In this document: in pieces, positions 26,424-39,010 of the stretch
How the letters are laid out: every line of letters starts with the position of its first letter
How positions within the stretch are numbered: position 1 is the stretch's first letter
From: Gorsachius magnificus
Lineage: Eukaryota > Chordata > Aves > Pelecaniformes > Ardeidae
Reading direction: 5' to 3'
Length of the DNA stretch: 64,000 nucleotides
Assembly (NCBI GenBank): GCA_034008185.1
Contig: CM067081.1
Location: 82,666,765-82,730,764 of the forward strand
The notes under the pieces: generated by a model
Databases searched by the model: none
What the model was told of the DNA's origin: nothing
What the model saw: the letters and a program-made list of their open reading frames with translations, nothing else
Position numbers and translations under genes: made by a program

Positions 26424-28435
26424 CCTACCCCAAACTAGCCTTCTAGCATGATAGCAGTAGAAACACAGCCTTCTCTGTAGATGTTTTAAGACTGTAAATA
26501 GACTGCCCAGCACAGGTTTTATGTGGTCCTTTTCTGAAGTTTTTCGTAGCTGTTCTCTGGGTGTGAAGTACAGAAAAGTACATGGTACAGTTAGTCTAAT
26601 AGGGGGACAAATATTGTTCATTTATTCCCATTTTGAGAATTTTGGTTTAAAGTCAAATAAAATATTGAAACTTTTTCATCTAGAAAGCAGAACAAAATAC
26701 CTTGAATTACAATTATGTGCTTATGTGCTTTCAAATACATATAGTATTTGAAACAGAATTAAATCTAGCAGACTGGTTACTTTAGTATTGAGATTTCTGA
26801 TGAATGGATTTGTTAAAAGCTAATTCCTGTGTTGCATGATTTTTTTCCTTACTATTCTCTTGTGAAAAAATAATGATTTTAAGGGTTTATGGAAAACAAA
26901 CTAAGCCAGTGATCAGTGGCTACATCTCATTTCAAGGTCATCAAATTTGTCTTGTAAGGAGAAGACTCTTGGGCTTCTGGAGCTGCTTCTGGAATCACCG
27001 GGCAGTGATGCTTCTAATTTTCTGATTTCTGGATAGGGAAAATAATTTCAATAGCTTTTTTTTTTTCCTCTGAAAACTAGGAGGATGGTATTCATTTCCT
27101 TCCATTTACAAGATAGTTTTAAGATTAGCTGCCATTATTTAATTTTTTTTTACCATTTCTTTTTATTTCCCAAGAAATTTAAGGGAGTAGAGGAGAATTC
27201 TTCATAGTTGAAATCTAAAGAATTAGTAAATGTATGAGGGTGTTTTCCCTCTTCTCTATTCTTTGCAATACTCTCTTTTTAATTAAGATTCAGTCAGATT
27301 TTTTGTTCTCCTATTTTTCATCTTGAGACCTAGTAAGAGTTGCTACCAAAATCAAGCAGTAGGAATTTAGGCTTTAATTCAGCTTTAGAAAAGCAATTTC
27401 GTTTCCTTATTGGCAATTCGTTCCTCATTAACTGCATCCTTCTGATGTAACTTCATTCTCCTACAAACGAAAATGTCACCTTACAGCAAGAGCATGCTGT
27501 GAAGAATTTTCAAGTGACCACAGGCCTGAAGTGTGGGTGACATCTTTATAGAAATAGGATGGTCCCGTAGATATCATCTCCCAAGAAGTGCTTGAAAATC
27601 TTCTGAGCTGCTTTTTCTAGTGTATGATTATACAAAATTTGTTGGCTCACAGCAGGCAGGTTGTATTCGTATCAGGCTACCGAAAAAGTACAAAATTTGC
27701 TATGTATAGAAATGAGATTCCCTTTTTCTTTTCCAAATGCAGTGTGCACAGTCAAAATTTAATGGATTTTAATGGATACATACACGTCAAATTTTCATGG
27801 CAACAAATGAACATACAGTAGGTAGTAAGAAAGGATACGATGTGTTGGTACTTTTATCTAAAAAGTGTTTAAACTTTACAGCGTTGTGTTTCCAGTGTTC
27901 TAGTCTATACTACCATGAACTCTCATTATTAGTTACAATGCATTCAGTGAGTTATTGCACGGATTAGGGGACTTTTTTTTCCATAAGGCAGAAATGGCAA
28001 AATTCCTGTACTATTCACTGAAACTTAACAGTGAATCATGGCTGCACTTTACTGGAAAACCATTAAGAGGGCAAACACTGGGTGAGAGTAGAGGTAACAA
28101 CACTTTAAAGCAAAAAAAACCTCATAAAAATCTTATATACAGTAAAATTCAGTGTCTGATAATAGTTGTTTTGTCAGAGAGAAATGTTGACAATTGCATT
28201 GTATGAAAAATGAGTTTGGTGCCTGCTATAGGGGGATGCTAGCTGTGGTATGGGAAGGTTTTCCAACATGTACTAGTCCGAGAGAAAGCAAACCCATTTT
28301 AAAAATGTTTTCCAGAAAATTCAGGAAGAAATACCAATAATCCATTCACAAAATGAGAAAAAGCCAAATACAATTCATATGCTTTCTTTGTTTTGGCTGT
28401 GTTTTGTTCCTGAAATAAACCAAACCAAAACCCCC

Positions 28436-28463
28436 AAAAAAAAAAAAAAAAAAAAAAAAAAAA
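28436..28463. repeat. A28 homopolymer
   Basis: 28 consecutive A, following CCAAACCAAAACCCCC. It is one of three A/T runs of exactly 28 nt in this window. Confidence 0.9.
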
Positions 28464-28975
28464 CCACAACAAAAAACCATCTTGCACACATCAGCTTTTA
28501 GAGACTTTTACTTTCTAGCACACATCAGCATGAAGCTGAAGCATCGTGTGCCACAGAAAGTCCAAGAGCGTTTTACAGACATCCAAGTCCCAACCATTAT
28601 TTGCTGCTTTGGGTACTTTCTGCCTTTTGCAATACAAGATTCTGGAGAGGAAAGTAATTCCTTCAGTTCTTTAGATCTCTAATGGGGTCAGTGTGCTTTA
28701 AATGAAAAGTCCTGGCAGTTGAAAAGGAAATATAATGGGTATTTTTGTTTTCTATGTAATGGGGGCCCATCTTTAATAATAATGGAAGTATAACGGAGGG
28801 AGAAGATGACAGGGAAATGGAAGATGTCACCGATATCAGATATTTAAAAAAACCCCACAAAACCAGCAACCCCCCCCCAAAAAACACCAGAACAAAACAA
28901 GCAATAGACATGAAATTGTGTTTACTGGATAGCAGTGACTGTAGAGAATCACAACACAAGAACATTTTTTGGAAG

Positions 28976-28993
28976 AAAAAAAAAAAAAAAAAA
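28976..28993. repeat. A18 homopolymer
   Basis: 18 consecutive A followed by GAAAAAC. Simple sequence. Confidence 0.9.
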
Positions 28994-30860
28994 GAAAAAC
29001 TCAGCTGCTGCTGAATAGGACGGTGTAAACCACAGCTATACCAATGCTGAAGAGTTTAAAACTTGCTGTGGAAATAGATTAAAAAAAAAAAAGGAAGCGT
29101 TCCAGGACAGGAAGGGTGCTCAGCAAATGACCAGACCTTGTCCCTTTTCCAGGGCACATGGATGTTGTTAGCGCCTGGAACAAACCAGCATTGCCTCTGC
29201 CTCACGTGGCTTGTTTCATCCCTTGTCCCAGCGGGCTGTCTGTATTTTTGTTACGGTGTGTCATGAGATTTTTAGTTCTGGGACCGTAGTGGACCATAGT
29301 AACTCTTTGAGGAGCCACCACTCAACACTCAGGAGCCATCTATCTAGCTGAAGGCAAAGCCACGTGCTGTGGGTACTTCTTCACTGTGCTGTTTGAGTAC
29401 CTGCATCTTTGGCCACATGAAGTGGAGCAGAGGGAGGAAAGCAAAAGAGCAGTTATGGAAGGTTCATGGTGAAAAATGGACCATTAGCACAAAGCATGTG
29501 CGGAAGTAACATTATGTTACTGTAGTTTCACATTAAGAGGAGCCATTCTTCATATAGCCAAGTCGTGTAATGGGTCCAGTGTAGATTTTGAACAATTTTG
29601 TTCTGCATCGGTCTGCCCTGCCTGTGACATAGACAGGAGTCTGGAATTGATGCTGAAGTGATGGGAGCCCAAGAGGGGACTTTTCTGGTTATGTGGATTT
29701 GTCCCTTTACCCGCCACCAAGTGGTGCTGCTGTATTTCCCTGCTTGTCTGGCAGGGGGGCAGTAGCAGGGTCTTTCTTGTGGCTGCCAGGAGATCCTGGT
29801 GAAAGGGACCCCTTCCCTTTCTGATCGGCTATGTAGCCATGGGCCCTTGTTGTCTCATGATTGGCAGCAGTAGGAATGACTGGCAGAGAAGGAACTCATT
29901 TGAGTGCCTCCTATTTTCATCCCAGGTATAGGCTGTCATTTAGAAATCTCAGGTGATGAGGATTGGAAGCTAATGTAATCTGTGTAAAAAATAGGCTGAC
30001 AGGATTTTCTAGAAATGTATCTTCTCTACTGTGTTGTAAACTGGCTTAGAGGAGTTCAGTATGAAGTTTTGAGTTATATTTGTTTTGTTATTTTTCTGCT
30101 CCACTGAAGGATTTAAAGGTTGAGTGAAGCCTTTAGCATTGTCATTGGTTTGGGGAAAGAATGAGTGGTACTTTCTCAATTATTCACAGTTTCACAGCAT
30201 CTGTGGAGGAAGATGGGAAGGGGCAGGGGTGGAAAGTGTGGAGTTATTTGCTCCACCCAGAGTCTGGGGAATAGTTACTGCCTAGGTCCTCTTGCTAAGA
30301 AAGTGTCACTTACAGCTGGAGACAGCTTCTGAACAGCTGGCCCAAGGCAGCCTGGCGTTAGTTGTAGTCCCTACTAGAAAAACAGAAAAAACGAAAAGAA
30401 GGTACTAATTAAGATCAGATTGAAAGGGGGGTTGGGGTCTTTATTTTCTTGGTCTTGATTTTCCGCATAGCATTCGTGTTTATCTGATGATGCACGATCC
30501 AGGGAGAAAATTCAGGAGGTTTTGCAACATTATTCTACCTTTGCCCAGAACATGGCTGTGTGTTGCAAGATTATTGAGATGGGCAGATGTCACAGGGCAA
30601 AAATATTGTGCTAGCACTTTGTTCTTACAGTTAAATAAGAAAAACAGTCTTGGACAATGATTCTACCTTTAATGTTTGTCTTAATTACAAACTTGAATCT
30701 CCGAGCTCACTTGTGGGGTGGTATTCCTCAGGTTTCTTTTAACTGAAACAATTTCTAAGAATTAAAAAATAGTACACGCTTATAGGAGGACTAAAACCCC
30801 ATTGCTTTCTGCTCCAGCAAAAGACTTGAAAGCATGCAGGTTGCAGAATACGAAGGGTGT

Positions 30861-30892
30861 CTGACTCCGGGTATCTCTGACTCTGGGTATCT
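30861..30892. repeat. 16-bp tandem duplication
   Basis: Two adjacent units CTGACTC(C/T)GGGTATCT that differ at one base, a C/T transition. Confidence 0.88.
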
Positions 30893-30952
30893 GAAGTCGT
30901 TAGGCTTCCCTGTTGTATTTACATGATTTAGTAACAGGAAGTCCAGTGTGTG

Positions 30953-30980
30953 TTTTTTTTTTTTTTTTTTTTTTTTTTTT
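30953..30980. repeat. T28 homopolymer
   Basis: 28 consecutive T followed by AG. It resembles a pyrimidine tract before an acceptor site, but no exon with coding potential follows. Confidence 0.9.
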
Positions 30981-32430
30981 AGTTCAGAGGAGTGTGTCTG
31001 GGGAAGTTAATTTTATTCTCTTGTACTTCCAATAGGACTATTTCTGTGGGGATTTATAGGACTCGTCTTGTTCAGAGATAGCAAGCCTTTCAGTGTCCTT
31101 GATCTTGGATCCAAAGATTATTGTCCATCATGTCTGTCCTGTTGTACAGTGCCCCTCAGGAGCGTTTCAATAGCAGGGTGTGATGATTGATCTTGATAGT
31201 CTAGCTACAAAGTCTTTAAAACTTTCATTTTTTCATTTTTTTTTTAAGTTAAAATGGTAGGATGAAGGTAAACGTAGTGTGGGAGTCTTCTGGGACAGGA
31301 GTGGGTGAGAACTGGATTGAGAAAGCAGGTTTCCATTCCTGAGGCAGTGGAAGATTAAATATCATAGAGAGACCGTTATTGAACTCCGCTTGTGTCGCAA
31401 GCATGTCCCTTACTCCCAGGTAGACATGCCCTGCAGATATTTAGGTGTGGTGTTCTTACTTTTAAAAACTAATAATACAAAATGTTGTGCCTCTGGTGTT
31501 CCTCTCGATACTTCCTAGGCATTGTTGTGGCTAGACTTACCTCCCTGGGGGTGCTCTGGAGCCCCGTTCTCTTCGTAATCTAACTTTTGGGAGCGTAATG
31601 TGGCTTTAGTTCAGGACATCTTTTTGTGATGGGTTGGAGAGGGACTGACTTTGGTATTGGCATGTGGGGGGCAGAGAAGTGGCTTTTGTACAAGTAGAGA
31701 GGTGAAATGAAGCCAGGGTACACACCAGGACTCAAAATGTGTAAGTTTTTCTCAGTATGGTAACATTAAGGAAGCCAGTGTATCAATGCTATTAGCCCAC
31801 TAGCAATGCTGAGCTATGTTAGATGGTCAGCCTTGAGTGAGTCACTGACCACCCTGTAGATAGTGCTCTCAGGAATGAAGAAGTGTTGTAAATAACGAAG
31901 TACTATGAGAATAACCAAGATGATAAATGAAATTATTCCAAAATACTAAATAACCAAGTGGTAAACATGGCATTATACTGTGAATATTCATAGCGCAAGT
32001 TCTGTAACTTTAGTTATGCTCTGCAGTTACAGCTGTGTTGTTCAAGGGATTGCTTTAAAAGAAGATTAGAATATAATCCTTCTATTTTAACCCAGCAGAG
32101 GAAATCCAAGGTAGATGCTAAAAAAGTTACTAATAACTAAAGAGGAAACATGCATAGAATATTAATATTTCAAAGTCTTTATATTTAGGGAAATTATACA
32201 TGGCTCTGCATACAGACATTTTACAGAATTTTGAGGATTTCTATCAGAAACTCTGTGGATAATTTCAGCCTTTGCTAGAATCTGTCAGCTAACAGATACT
32301 CATTAATAAAAGCAACACTTGGAGAAAATAAGGCCACAGGATAAAGAAAGATAAGTATCTTTTCTAGCTGTGCATTGGAGGGCGGTTTCCAAGGGGAGCT
32401 TCTTCACTGGGGACTTTTTTGAAGTTAAGC

Positions 32431-32615
32431 CTCAACTTGAAAAGTTAGTCAGAGATCAGATCACTGAAGCAAACAGTAACAAATTGATAGGTGGTATCCA
32501 CCCCAAAATTCTTAAGCTCTTGAGATTAAAAAAGATCATTTGATACATGTAGTGTAAAATTTCTCACTTAAAACTAATGATACCAGGACCCTGGAAAGTG
32601 TTTGCACTTGGTTTG
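32431..32615 (+). mobile_element. Ancient CR1-like LINE, RT fragment
   Basis: A translated stretch reads KLVRDQITEANSNKLIGGIHP followed by KILK. This matches the LINE reverse-transcriptase entry segment, which in the 36-kb copy reads [17 protein letters not shown]. About 83 nt further on comes IPGPWKV, at the place where the full-length copy has VPDDWRL 87 nt after the same point. The order and spacing support homology. The frame between them is destroyed by stops and gaps. It could be an old CR1 or a related CR1-clade (L3-like) LINE. The limits are approximate. Confidence 0.5.
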
Positions 32616-35600
32616 GTGCTGCTCCTAGGTGTTTTGGAAGGGGGTATGGAACGGGGAATAAATAATGAGGTGATAAAAATTGCCAAATTTATTACGTTAT
32701 ACAGGAATTTAAAGATAAGCGTTCACCATTTATTGCAAAGGGTTCTTCTGAGGGTGATGTAGAATTCACCTCCAGATTTGTATGCTTGAAATTCAAATTT
32801 TGGTGCCTACACAGAGTGAGATGTCCAAGCTCCAAATTAGAGTCAGTGGAGGACTAGTGTATACAGGTAGAAAGCCTGCAAATTTAGATGTCTGCTTTAG
32901 AATAGAGCTGAATCTCTTAACTCTTCACTGAGACCCTAAATGTCATAGATGGTCTTCAACTCCTTGAGATACCTTCTTCTGGGTTTCTACCAAAGAGGCA
33001 ACCTGTCATTATAAGGACTCAGCAATCCAGGCCTGTGAAGGTGATCGGTTTGCATCTGGTCATCTGTGATGCAATGGAGTAGGCAGACACGAGTCTGGAT
33101 AAACTAGCCGCTAGTTTTCAAGTGATCCAGTTTACTTGCATCAGCAAAAGAGCAATTGTGATGTGAAGTAGGACTGTCTGGTGCTGGGAGGATGGGAATG
33201 CTGCTTTTGTGTCAGTGCCAGTTTATGCTGTTTTAAAATTTCAGCCCAAGAGCTTAATTTCCACCAGTTCAGGGAAGCGCTACATTTAAAACATTTATAA
33301 ATTTACAGGCTTAGTCTACAGAGGTGATACAATTAAAGAGTCTATCAAGATTTCGTATAGCAAAGGCCTATTGAGAGGAATCTGCAGTTGCTGGTTAAAA
33401 AAATAAGTTTCAGGCAATATTACATGCATATTGTCTGAATCTGTAGATGCTATTTTATTTTTTTCTAATTGAATTTTCCAGAAAATTTAAACATTTGATT
33501 TTTCACTGATTTAAAAAATGAATACTGTTGCTTTCTGCTTTCAGCATTAACACTATCTAAACTGCTCTAGACATTAGGCTCTAATAGTATGCTTCAAAAA
33601 TTCAAACTGTTCTAGTTTTGATCTTTGAAAAAGAGGTGGGTACTACCGCAGACTTTCATTTTTTGTTTGTACCACGGTTTATGCTGAGTATGTTCTGCAT
33701 ATCGTGTAAGTCGCATACTGCTGATGTCGAGTACAGGAGACTTTACGTAAAGAACTCATGTTTCAGTTCTGCCCTCAAGCACAGGGCAGAAAAAAAGCTG
33801 ACCTGCAGATGTTCCCTGTGACGCAGCTATTACATTCTCAGTCAGAAGGTCCCTCCACAGGGCACGTTGGTTCCTTACACGCCGCTGTGGTGGCTTAGTG
33901 AACTGATTGTTCAGTGTGAAGCAATTCAGACGGATCAGGTTTTCTGCTTTTGCAGCCAGAGCATCAAAAGCGGGTTGATGGGATGTCGTAGCTAACACAG
34001 CCTTGTTTTCAGACCTCTGCTGGCATGATGCTGGCCTAGGCTTTCACCTAAGTTTGAAGTTTGCCACCTAAGAGCTGTGCTGCAGCAGGCACTTCAGCAG
34101 CAGGTTTGATTGTCATGAGCAAGTAGAGGTGGCGATGGACAGCAAGCAGTGAGTTACAGCGATGCCAGTGCTTTCTCTGCAGGCAGGCTTGCTGAGGTAG
34201 GAGTTAGGGGTTTTAATCTTTCTAGTCTTTGGAATTGTGCGGGTCTTCCAGAAACCTGGGCAGTCTTGGTGTGCTCCTCCTCCGTTGTGAGGAAAGCACG
34301 TAGCAAATGGTGATCAGTGAGCTTGAGGGATTTATCCAAGCTCACTTGCAGGGAGGTAGGGTTTGGTCCAGGATCTCCCATAGCGTGGTGATCTTCCTCA
34401 TCACCAAGGTATCCTCTTGACTTAAAACCTGCCCCTGATAGCTTTGTCCTCCTCCCAGGTGAAATGCCTGACCTGCTTATGGTTTCCTCCAGAGGCTTTG
34501 ATATTCCTTCTGGTATTTAAGTCGTCTTTCCCATCTTTTACCCCTTGTAGTGGCCACTGAACAGAATCCTTGCAGACAAGCAAGAACAATATTCAACACA
34601 TGGATAGAGGTGTGTAAAAAGAAATAATTTAGCTTATTGTCTCATTTTTTCAGACTGTAACAGGCAGCTGGGAATCACCAATGCTACTTGCCTTTGAGTG
34701 TAAAAACCTTGTTTTGTTGTTATGACACGAGTGTTTATTATTGACTTGTACAATGACTATAGGAAACTTTCTGTGTGTATTTGTTTTTTCTGTGCCTGGA
34801 GCCACCTTGTTGAATTTGCACGCATCTAATGTAGGTGTATACAGTGTCTCAAGTGCTTATTTCTCTCCCACTGATTATAAGAAAGTCTGAAGGATTAGAC
34901 CAGATATAGACATATCTATAATTAAGTAGGACAGTTATTACCCATCATATATGGTAGGTCCTGACACCATTAATGTTTTAAGGGCTCAAAGAAAGCTTTC
35001 AGAGGAATTAAATTTATCTTAAAATCCACTAATGTTATAATCCATACAGAGATGAGCCCTTAGTTTGAATGCAGAGAGGAATAGTATTGATCATCATCGC
35101 TGTCATGTGCTCCTACAAATTATCTGATAACAGAAGCTTGATGTGCTTTATGTGGGAATTTAAGTGTCACTGTACCCATTTTACAGATGTAGAAACCATA
35201 GCACTGCAGTTGTGAAACACATTTAATTAAAGTGGAAAGTGTTAAATGCACGGGTATCCCTTTATAGTCCAGATAAAATAGGTTCATTTCTCCTTTATTT
35301 AGTTAACTGCAGCATTTAGGATCCCAAATACTCTAAAGTGTAATTTGAAGTCTATAAATGTAGTTAAGCTGTCATTCTTAGACTGTAGGATGGCTCCTAT
35401 CTAAAAGAAGGGGACCACCCTTTCTCCCTCTGTCAGGCATATGGAGAAATAGGAATGCTTAAGCTCAACTTTACATGAAACTGCATGAGAGAGTGTTGAA
35501 AGTATTTGTTTTCTTTCCTCAGATGCCTGTTTTTTAATTCATTCCTTTGATCAGGAATGGGTTAGTTGCATTTGTCTGGGGTAATGTAGCATATCTGACA

Positions 35601-36061
35601 CTTATGTGTTTCTTGAGCCGTGTGTAAGTGTAATTTTGTTAAGATTTCTAGCATGTTCAAATATTAGACTTAAGCCCCGTCTTATGGCAAATACCAGTGT
35701 TTGAATATGCTAACAGAAATGTTTTTCTACTCCTTGAAGATAGAGTACTTAATGTAATTGGTAAATCAGATGATATCTAGCACTCCATTGTAATGCTCTA
35801 CTTTACATGTAAATGATATTTTGAAGCACTGTATCTTTTCTCAGTAGTGATTAATCCTTGAAATAAAGGGGGAGGGGGAAGTAGCTAGTTTGTTTTTAAT
35901 GATACATTCCCCCTTTGGGAAGATTAACTGTGTACAACTTTGTTGAGTTTAGCAATTTGCAATGAATTGTGGAGTTGTCCATGGAGACCAATTCCTTTCC
36001 TTCAGAAGAATGTTTGCCAGGTTACATTGTGCTCTTTTTCATTAAAGGATGTAAGTTCTTA
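32616..36061. other. Unannotated sequence, no gene recognised
   Basis: AT-rich with small chance ORFs (for example minus 33756-33998 and 34154-34381) lacking recognisable products. No further repeat could be identified by eye. It ends at the octamer tail of the large CR1. Confidence 0.5.
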
Positions 36062-36145
36062 CATAGAATCATAGAATCACCTCGGTTGGAAAAGACCTTT
36101 AAGATCATTGAGTCCAACCATTAACCTAGCACTGCCATCCCACCA

Positions 36146-38938
36146 CTAAACCATGTCCCTAAGCACCTCATCTATCCTTCTTTTAAAGACCTCCAGGGAT
36201 GAGGACTCCACCACCTCCCTGGGCAGCCCATTCCAGAGCCTGACAACCCTCTCTGTGAAGAAGTTTTTCCTCATGTCTAGCCGAAACCTGCCCTGGCGCA
36301 GCTTCAAGCCATTCCCCCTTGTCCTATCGTCTGTTACCAGGGAGAAGAGGCCGACCCCCACCTCGCTACAGCCTCCTTTCAGGCAGTTGTAGAGGGCGAT
36401 CAGGTCTCCCCTCAGCCTCCTCTTCTCCAGACTAAACAACCCCAGTTCCCTCAGCCGCTCCTTGTATGACTTGTGTTCCAGACCCCTCACCAGCTTGGTT
36501 GCTCTCCTCTGGACCTGTTCCAGCAAGGCAACATCTTTCTTGGAGTGAGGGGCCCAAAACTGAACACAGTATTCGAGGTGCGGCCTCACCAGCACCGAGT
36601 ACAGGGGCACGATCACTTCCCTACTCCTGCTGGCCACACTATTCCTGATACAGGCCAGGATGCCATTGGCCTTCTTGGCCACCTGGGCACACTGCTGGCT
36701 CATATTCAGCTGGCTGTCAATCAGTACCCCCAGGTCTTTTTCCACCAGGCAGCTTTCCAGCCACTCTTCCCCAAGCCTGTAGCGCTGCATGGGGTTGTTG
36801 TGACCCAAGTGCAGGACCCGGCACTTGGCCTTGTTGAACCTCATACAGTTGGCCTCGGCCCATCGATCCAGCCTGTCCAGGTCCCTTTGCAGAGCCCTCC
36901 TCCCCTCCAGCAGATCAACACTTCCACCCAGTTTGGTGTCGTCTGCAAATTTACTGAGGGCACACTCAATCCCCTCATCCAGGTCATTGATAAAGATATT
37001 AAACAAGACTGGCCCTAGAACTGAGCCCTGGGGGACACCGCTTGTGACCGGCCGCCAACTGGATTTAGCTGCATTCACCACGACTCTCTGGGCTCGGCCA
37101 CCCAGCCAGTTTTTAACCCAGCAAAGAGTACATCCATCTAGGCCATGAACTGCCAGCTTCTCCACGAGAATGCTATGGGAGACTGTGTCGAAGGCTTTGC
37201 TGAAGTCCAGGTAGACAACATCCACAGCCTTTCCCTCATCTACCAGGCGGGTCACCTGGTCGTAGAAGGAAATCAGGTTGGTTAGGCAAGACCTGCCTTT
37301 TGTGAACCCATGCTGACTGGGCCTGATCCCCTGATTGTCCTCCATGTGCCTGGTGAGCACACTCAAGATGAACCTCTCCATAATCCCCTGGACCGGGAGG
37401 CTGACTGGTCTGTAGTTCCCCGGATCCTCCTTCCGGCCCTTCTTGAAGAGAGGCGTCACATTTGCCAACCTCCAGTCATCTGGGACCTCCCCTGTTCTCC
37501 AGGACTGCTGATAAATGATAGAGAGTGGCTTGGCAAGCTCCTCTGCCAACTTCTTCAGCACTCTTGGGTGGATCCCATCCGGCCCCATAGACTTGTGGAT
37601 GTCCAGGTGGCATAGCAGGTCAAAGACTGCTTCCTCCTGGATTATGGGGGGTTCATTCCACTCTCTGTCCCCATCTTGCAGCTCAGGAGGCTGGGTACCC
37701 TGGGGATAACTCGTCGGGCCATTAAAGACCGAGGCAAAGAAGGCGTTGAGTATCTCAGCCTTTTCCTCATCTTTAGTGGCAATGTTCCCCCTTGCATCCA
37801 CTAGTGGATGGAGGTTCTCCCTGGCTCTCTTTTTGCTGTTAACATATTTATAAAAACTTTTCTTATTATCCCTTACAACAGTGGCCAGGTTAAATTCCAG
37901 CTGGGCTTTTGCCTTTCTAATCTCCTCTCTGCATAACCTGACAAGATCCCTGTACTCTTCCTGGGTTGCCTGCCCCTTCTTCCAGAGCTGGTAAGCTCTC
38001 CTTTTTTCCCTTAGTCGCAGTAGTAGTCCTCTGTCCAGCCAGGCCAGTCGTCTTCCCCGCCAATTTGTCTTACAGCACATGGGGACAGCCTGGTCCTGTG
38101 CCTTTAAGACTTCTTCCTTGAAAAATACCCAACCTTCTTGGACCCCTTTGCCCTTCAGGACTATCTCCCAAGGGACTCTCCCAACCAGCGTTCTGAGCAG
38201 GTCAAAGTCTGCCCTCCGGAAATCCGTGGTGGCGGTCTTGCTGACCCCCTTCCTTACCTCACCAAAGACCGAAAACTCTACCATTTCATGATCACTAAGG
38301 CCTAGATGATTTCCAACCACCACCTCTCCCACCAGTCCTTCTCTGTTAGTGAACAGGAGGTCAAGCAGGGCACTTCCCCTGGTAGGCTCACTTACCAGCT
38401 GTGTCGGGAAGTTATCTTCCACACACTGCAGGAACCTTCTGGACTGTTTCCTTTCTGCTGTATTGTATTTCCAGCAGATGTCTGGGAAGTTGAAGTCCCC
38501 CACAAGAACAAGAGCTCGTGACTGAGAGACTCCTGCCAGCCGCTTGTAGAATTCTTCGTCAACATCCTCATCCTGGTCAGGTGGTCTGTAACAGACTCCC
38601 AACAGGATATCTTTCTTGTTGGCCTTCCCCCTCATCCTCACCCATAAGCATTCTGCCTCACCACAAGTGTCAAGCTCTGTACAATCTAAACACTCCCTAA
38701 CATACAGAGCCACCCCGCCGCCTCTCCTTCCTTGCCTGTCCCTGTCTCTTCTGAAGAGTTTGTAGCCATCCATCGCAGCACTCCAGTCATGGGAGGCATC
38801 CCACCACGTTTCTGTGATGGCGACTACATCATAACCATCCTGCCGTACAATGGCTTCCAGCTCCTCCCGTTTGTTGCCCATGCTGCGTGCATTAGTGTAG
38901 ATGCACTTGAGCTGGGCTGTCGGTTTCACCCCCAGCAA
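36146..38938 (-). CDS. CR1 ORF2: endonuclease and reverse transcriptase
   Basis: The catalytic protein of the CR1 LINE, with 930 codons open from the first TTG. Residues about 10-225 form the APE-like endonuclease: TNARS, ITETWWD (Glu43), YRPP, GDFNFPD (Asp148, Asn150) and SDH at 215-217. Residues about 430-760 form the reverse transcriptase: [16 protein letters not shown] (motif A, Asp578), [10 protein letters not shown] (motif B) and FADD at 664-667 (motif C). A conserved C-terminal region ends in [10 protein letters not shown]. No ATG precedes the endonuclease. The first in-frame ATG is codon 20, inside the domain, and the frame is open upstream into ORF1, so initiation is unusual. RT motif 1 reads [10 protein letters not shown], against [12 protein letters not shown] in the copy at 58.8 kb. 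That is a net loss of two residues including a conserved Lys, so activity is doubtful although the frame is intact. Confidence 0.95.
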   Translation of the reverse strand: MLGVKPTAQLKCIYTNARSMGNKREELEAIVRQDGYDVVAITETWWDASHDWSAAMDGYKLFRRDRDRQGRRGGGVALYVRECLDCTELDTCGEAECLWVRMRGKANKKDILLGVCYRPPDQDEDVDEEFYKRLAGVSQSRALVLVGDFNFPDICWKYNTAERKQSRRFLQCVEDNFPTQLVSEPTRGSALLDLLFTNREGLVGEVVVGNHLGLSDHEMVEFSVFGEVRKGVSKTATTDFRRADFDLLRTLVGRVPWEIVLKGKGVQEGWVFFKEEVLKAQDQAVPMCCKTNWRGRRLAWLDRGLLLRLREKRRAYQLWKKGQATQEEYRDLVRLCREEIRKAKAQLEFNLATVVRDNKKSFYKYVNSKKRARENLHPLVDARGNIATKDEEKAEILNAFFASVFNGPTSYPQGTQPPELQDGDREWNEPPIIQEEAVFDLLCHLDIHKSMGPDGIHPRVLKKLAEELAKPLSIIYQQSWRTGEVPDDWRLANVTPLFKKGRKEDPGNYRPVSLPVQGIMERFILSVLTRHMEDNQGIRPSQHGFTKGRSCLTNLISFYDQVTRLVDEGKAVDVVYLDFSKAFDTVSHSILVEKLAVHGLDGCTLCWVKNWLGGRAQRVVVNAAKSSWRPVTSGVPQGSVLGPVLFNIFINDLDEGIECALSKFADDTKLGGSVDLLEGRRALQRDLDRLDRWAEANCMRFNKAKCRVLHLGHNNPMQRYRLGEEWLESCLVEKDLGVLIDSQLNMSQQCAQVAKKANGILACIRNSVASRSREVIVPLYSVLVRPHLEYCVQFWAPHSKKDVALLEQVQRRATKLVRGLEHKSYKERLRELGLFSLEKRRLRGDLIALYNCLKGGCSEVGVGLFSLVTDDRTRGNGLKLRQGRFRLDMRKNFFTERVVRLWNGLPREVVESSSLEVFKRRIDEVLRDMV

Positions 38939-38952
38939 TGGGGTGACCCCCC

Positions 38953-39010
38953 CAGGCTCCTCTCTAGTGAGCCTGTTTATATCCCCTCCCCCCTTCAGGC
39001 CTAGTTTAAA
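38953..39010 (-). other. Candidate -1 ribosomal frameshift site, ORF1/ORF2
   Basis: ORF1 ends GCT TTA AAC TAG. The heptamer T_TTA_AAC (39010-39004) is in the ORF1 reading phase, is a canonical X_XXY_YYZ slippery site and directly abuts the ORF1 stop (39003-39001). The -1 frame from the heptamer is exactly ORF2 and has no stop before it. Downstream, CAGGCTC (38975-38969) and GAGCCTG (38959-38953) form a perfect 7-bp inverted repeat with a 9-nt loop. An alternative stem pairs GCCTG just after the stop with CAGGC, and G-rich and C-rich runs nearby could extend either into a pseudoknot. The motif is directly seen; its function is inferred. Non-AUG start or termination-reinitiation are alternatives. 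Confidence 0.5.

Larger units (their letters stand above)
23885..32430. other. Unannotated AT-rich sequence with A/T homopolymers
   Basis: No gene or RNA recognised over 8.5 kb. ORFs are short and featureless. Long A/T homopolymers at 26403, 28436, 28976 and 30953 and a 16-bp tandem duplication at 30861 are listed separately. The region is probably a large intron or intergenic DNA. Confidence 0.5.

Noticed and set aside
30953..30985. T28 followed by AG as a splice acceptor
   Set aside because: No open exon with coding potential or donor follows. A plain homopolymer explains it.
36473..37018. 181-codon open frame on plus inside the CR1
   Set aside because: Antisense shadow of ORF2. The same shadow appears on minus at 59309-59854 opposite the second copy, as expected from shared sequence.
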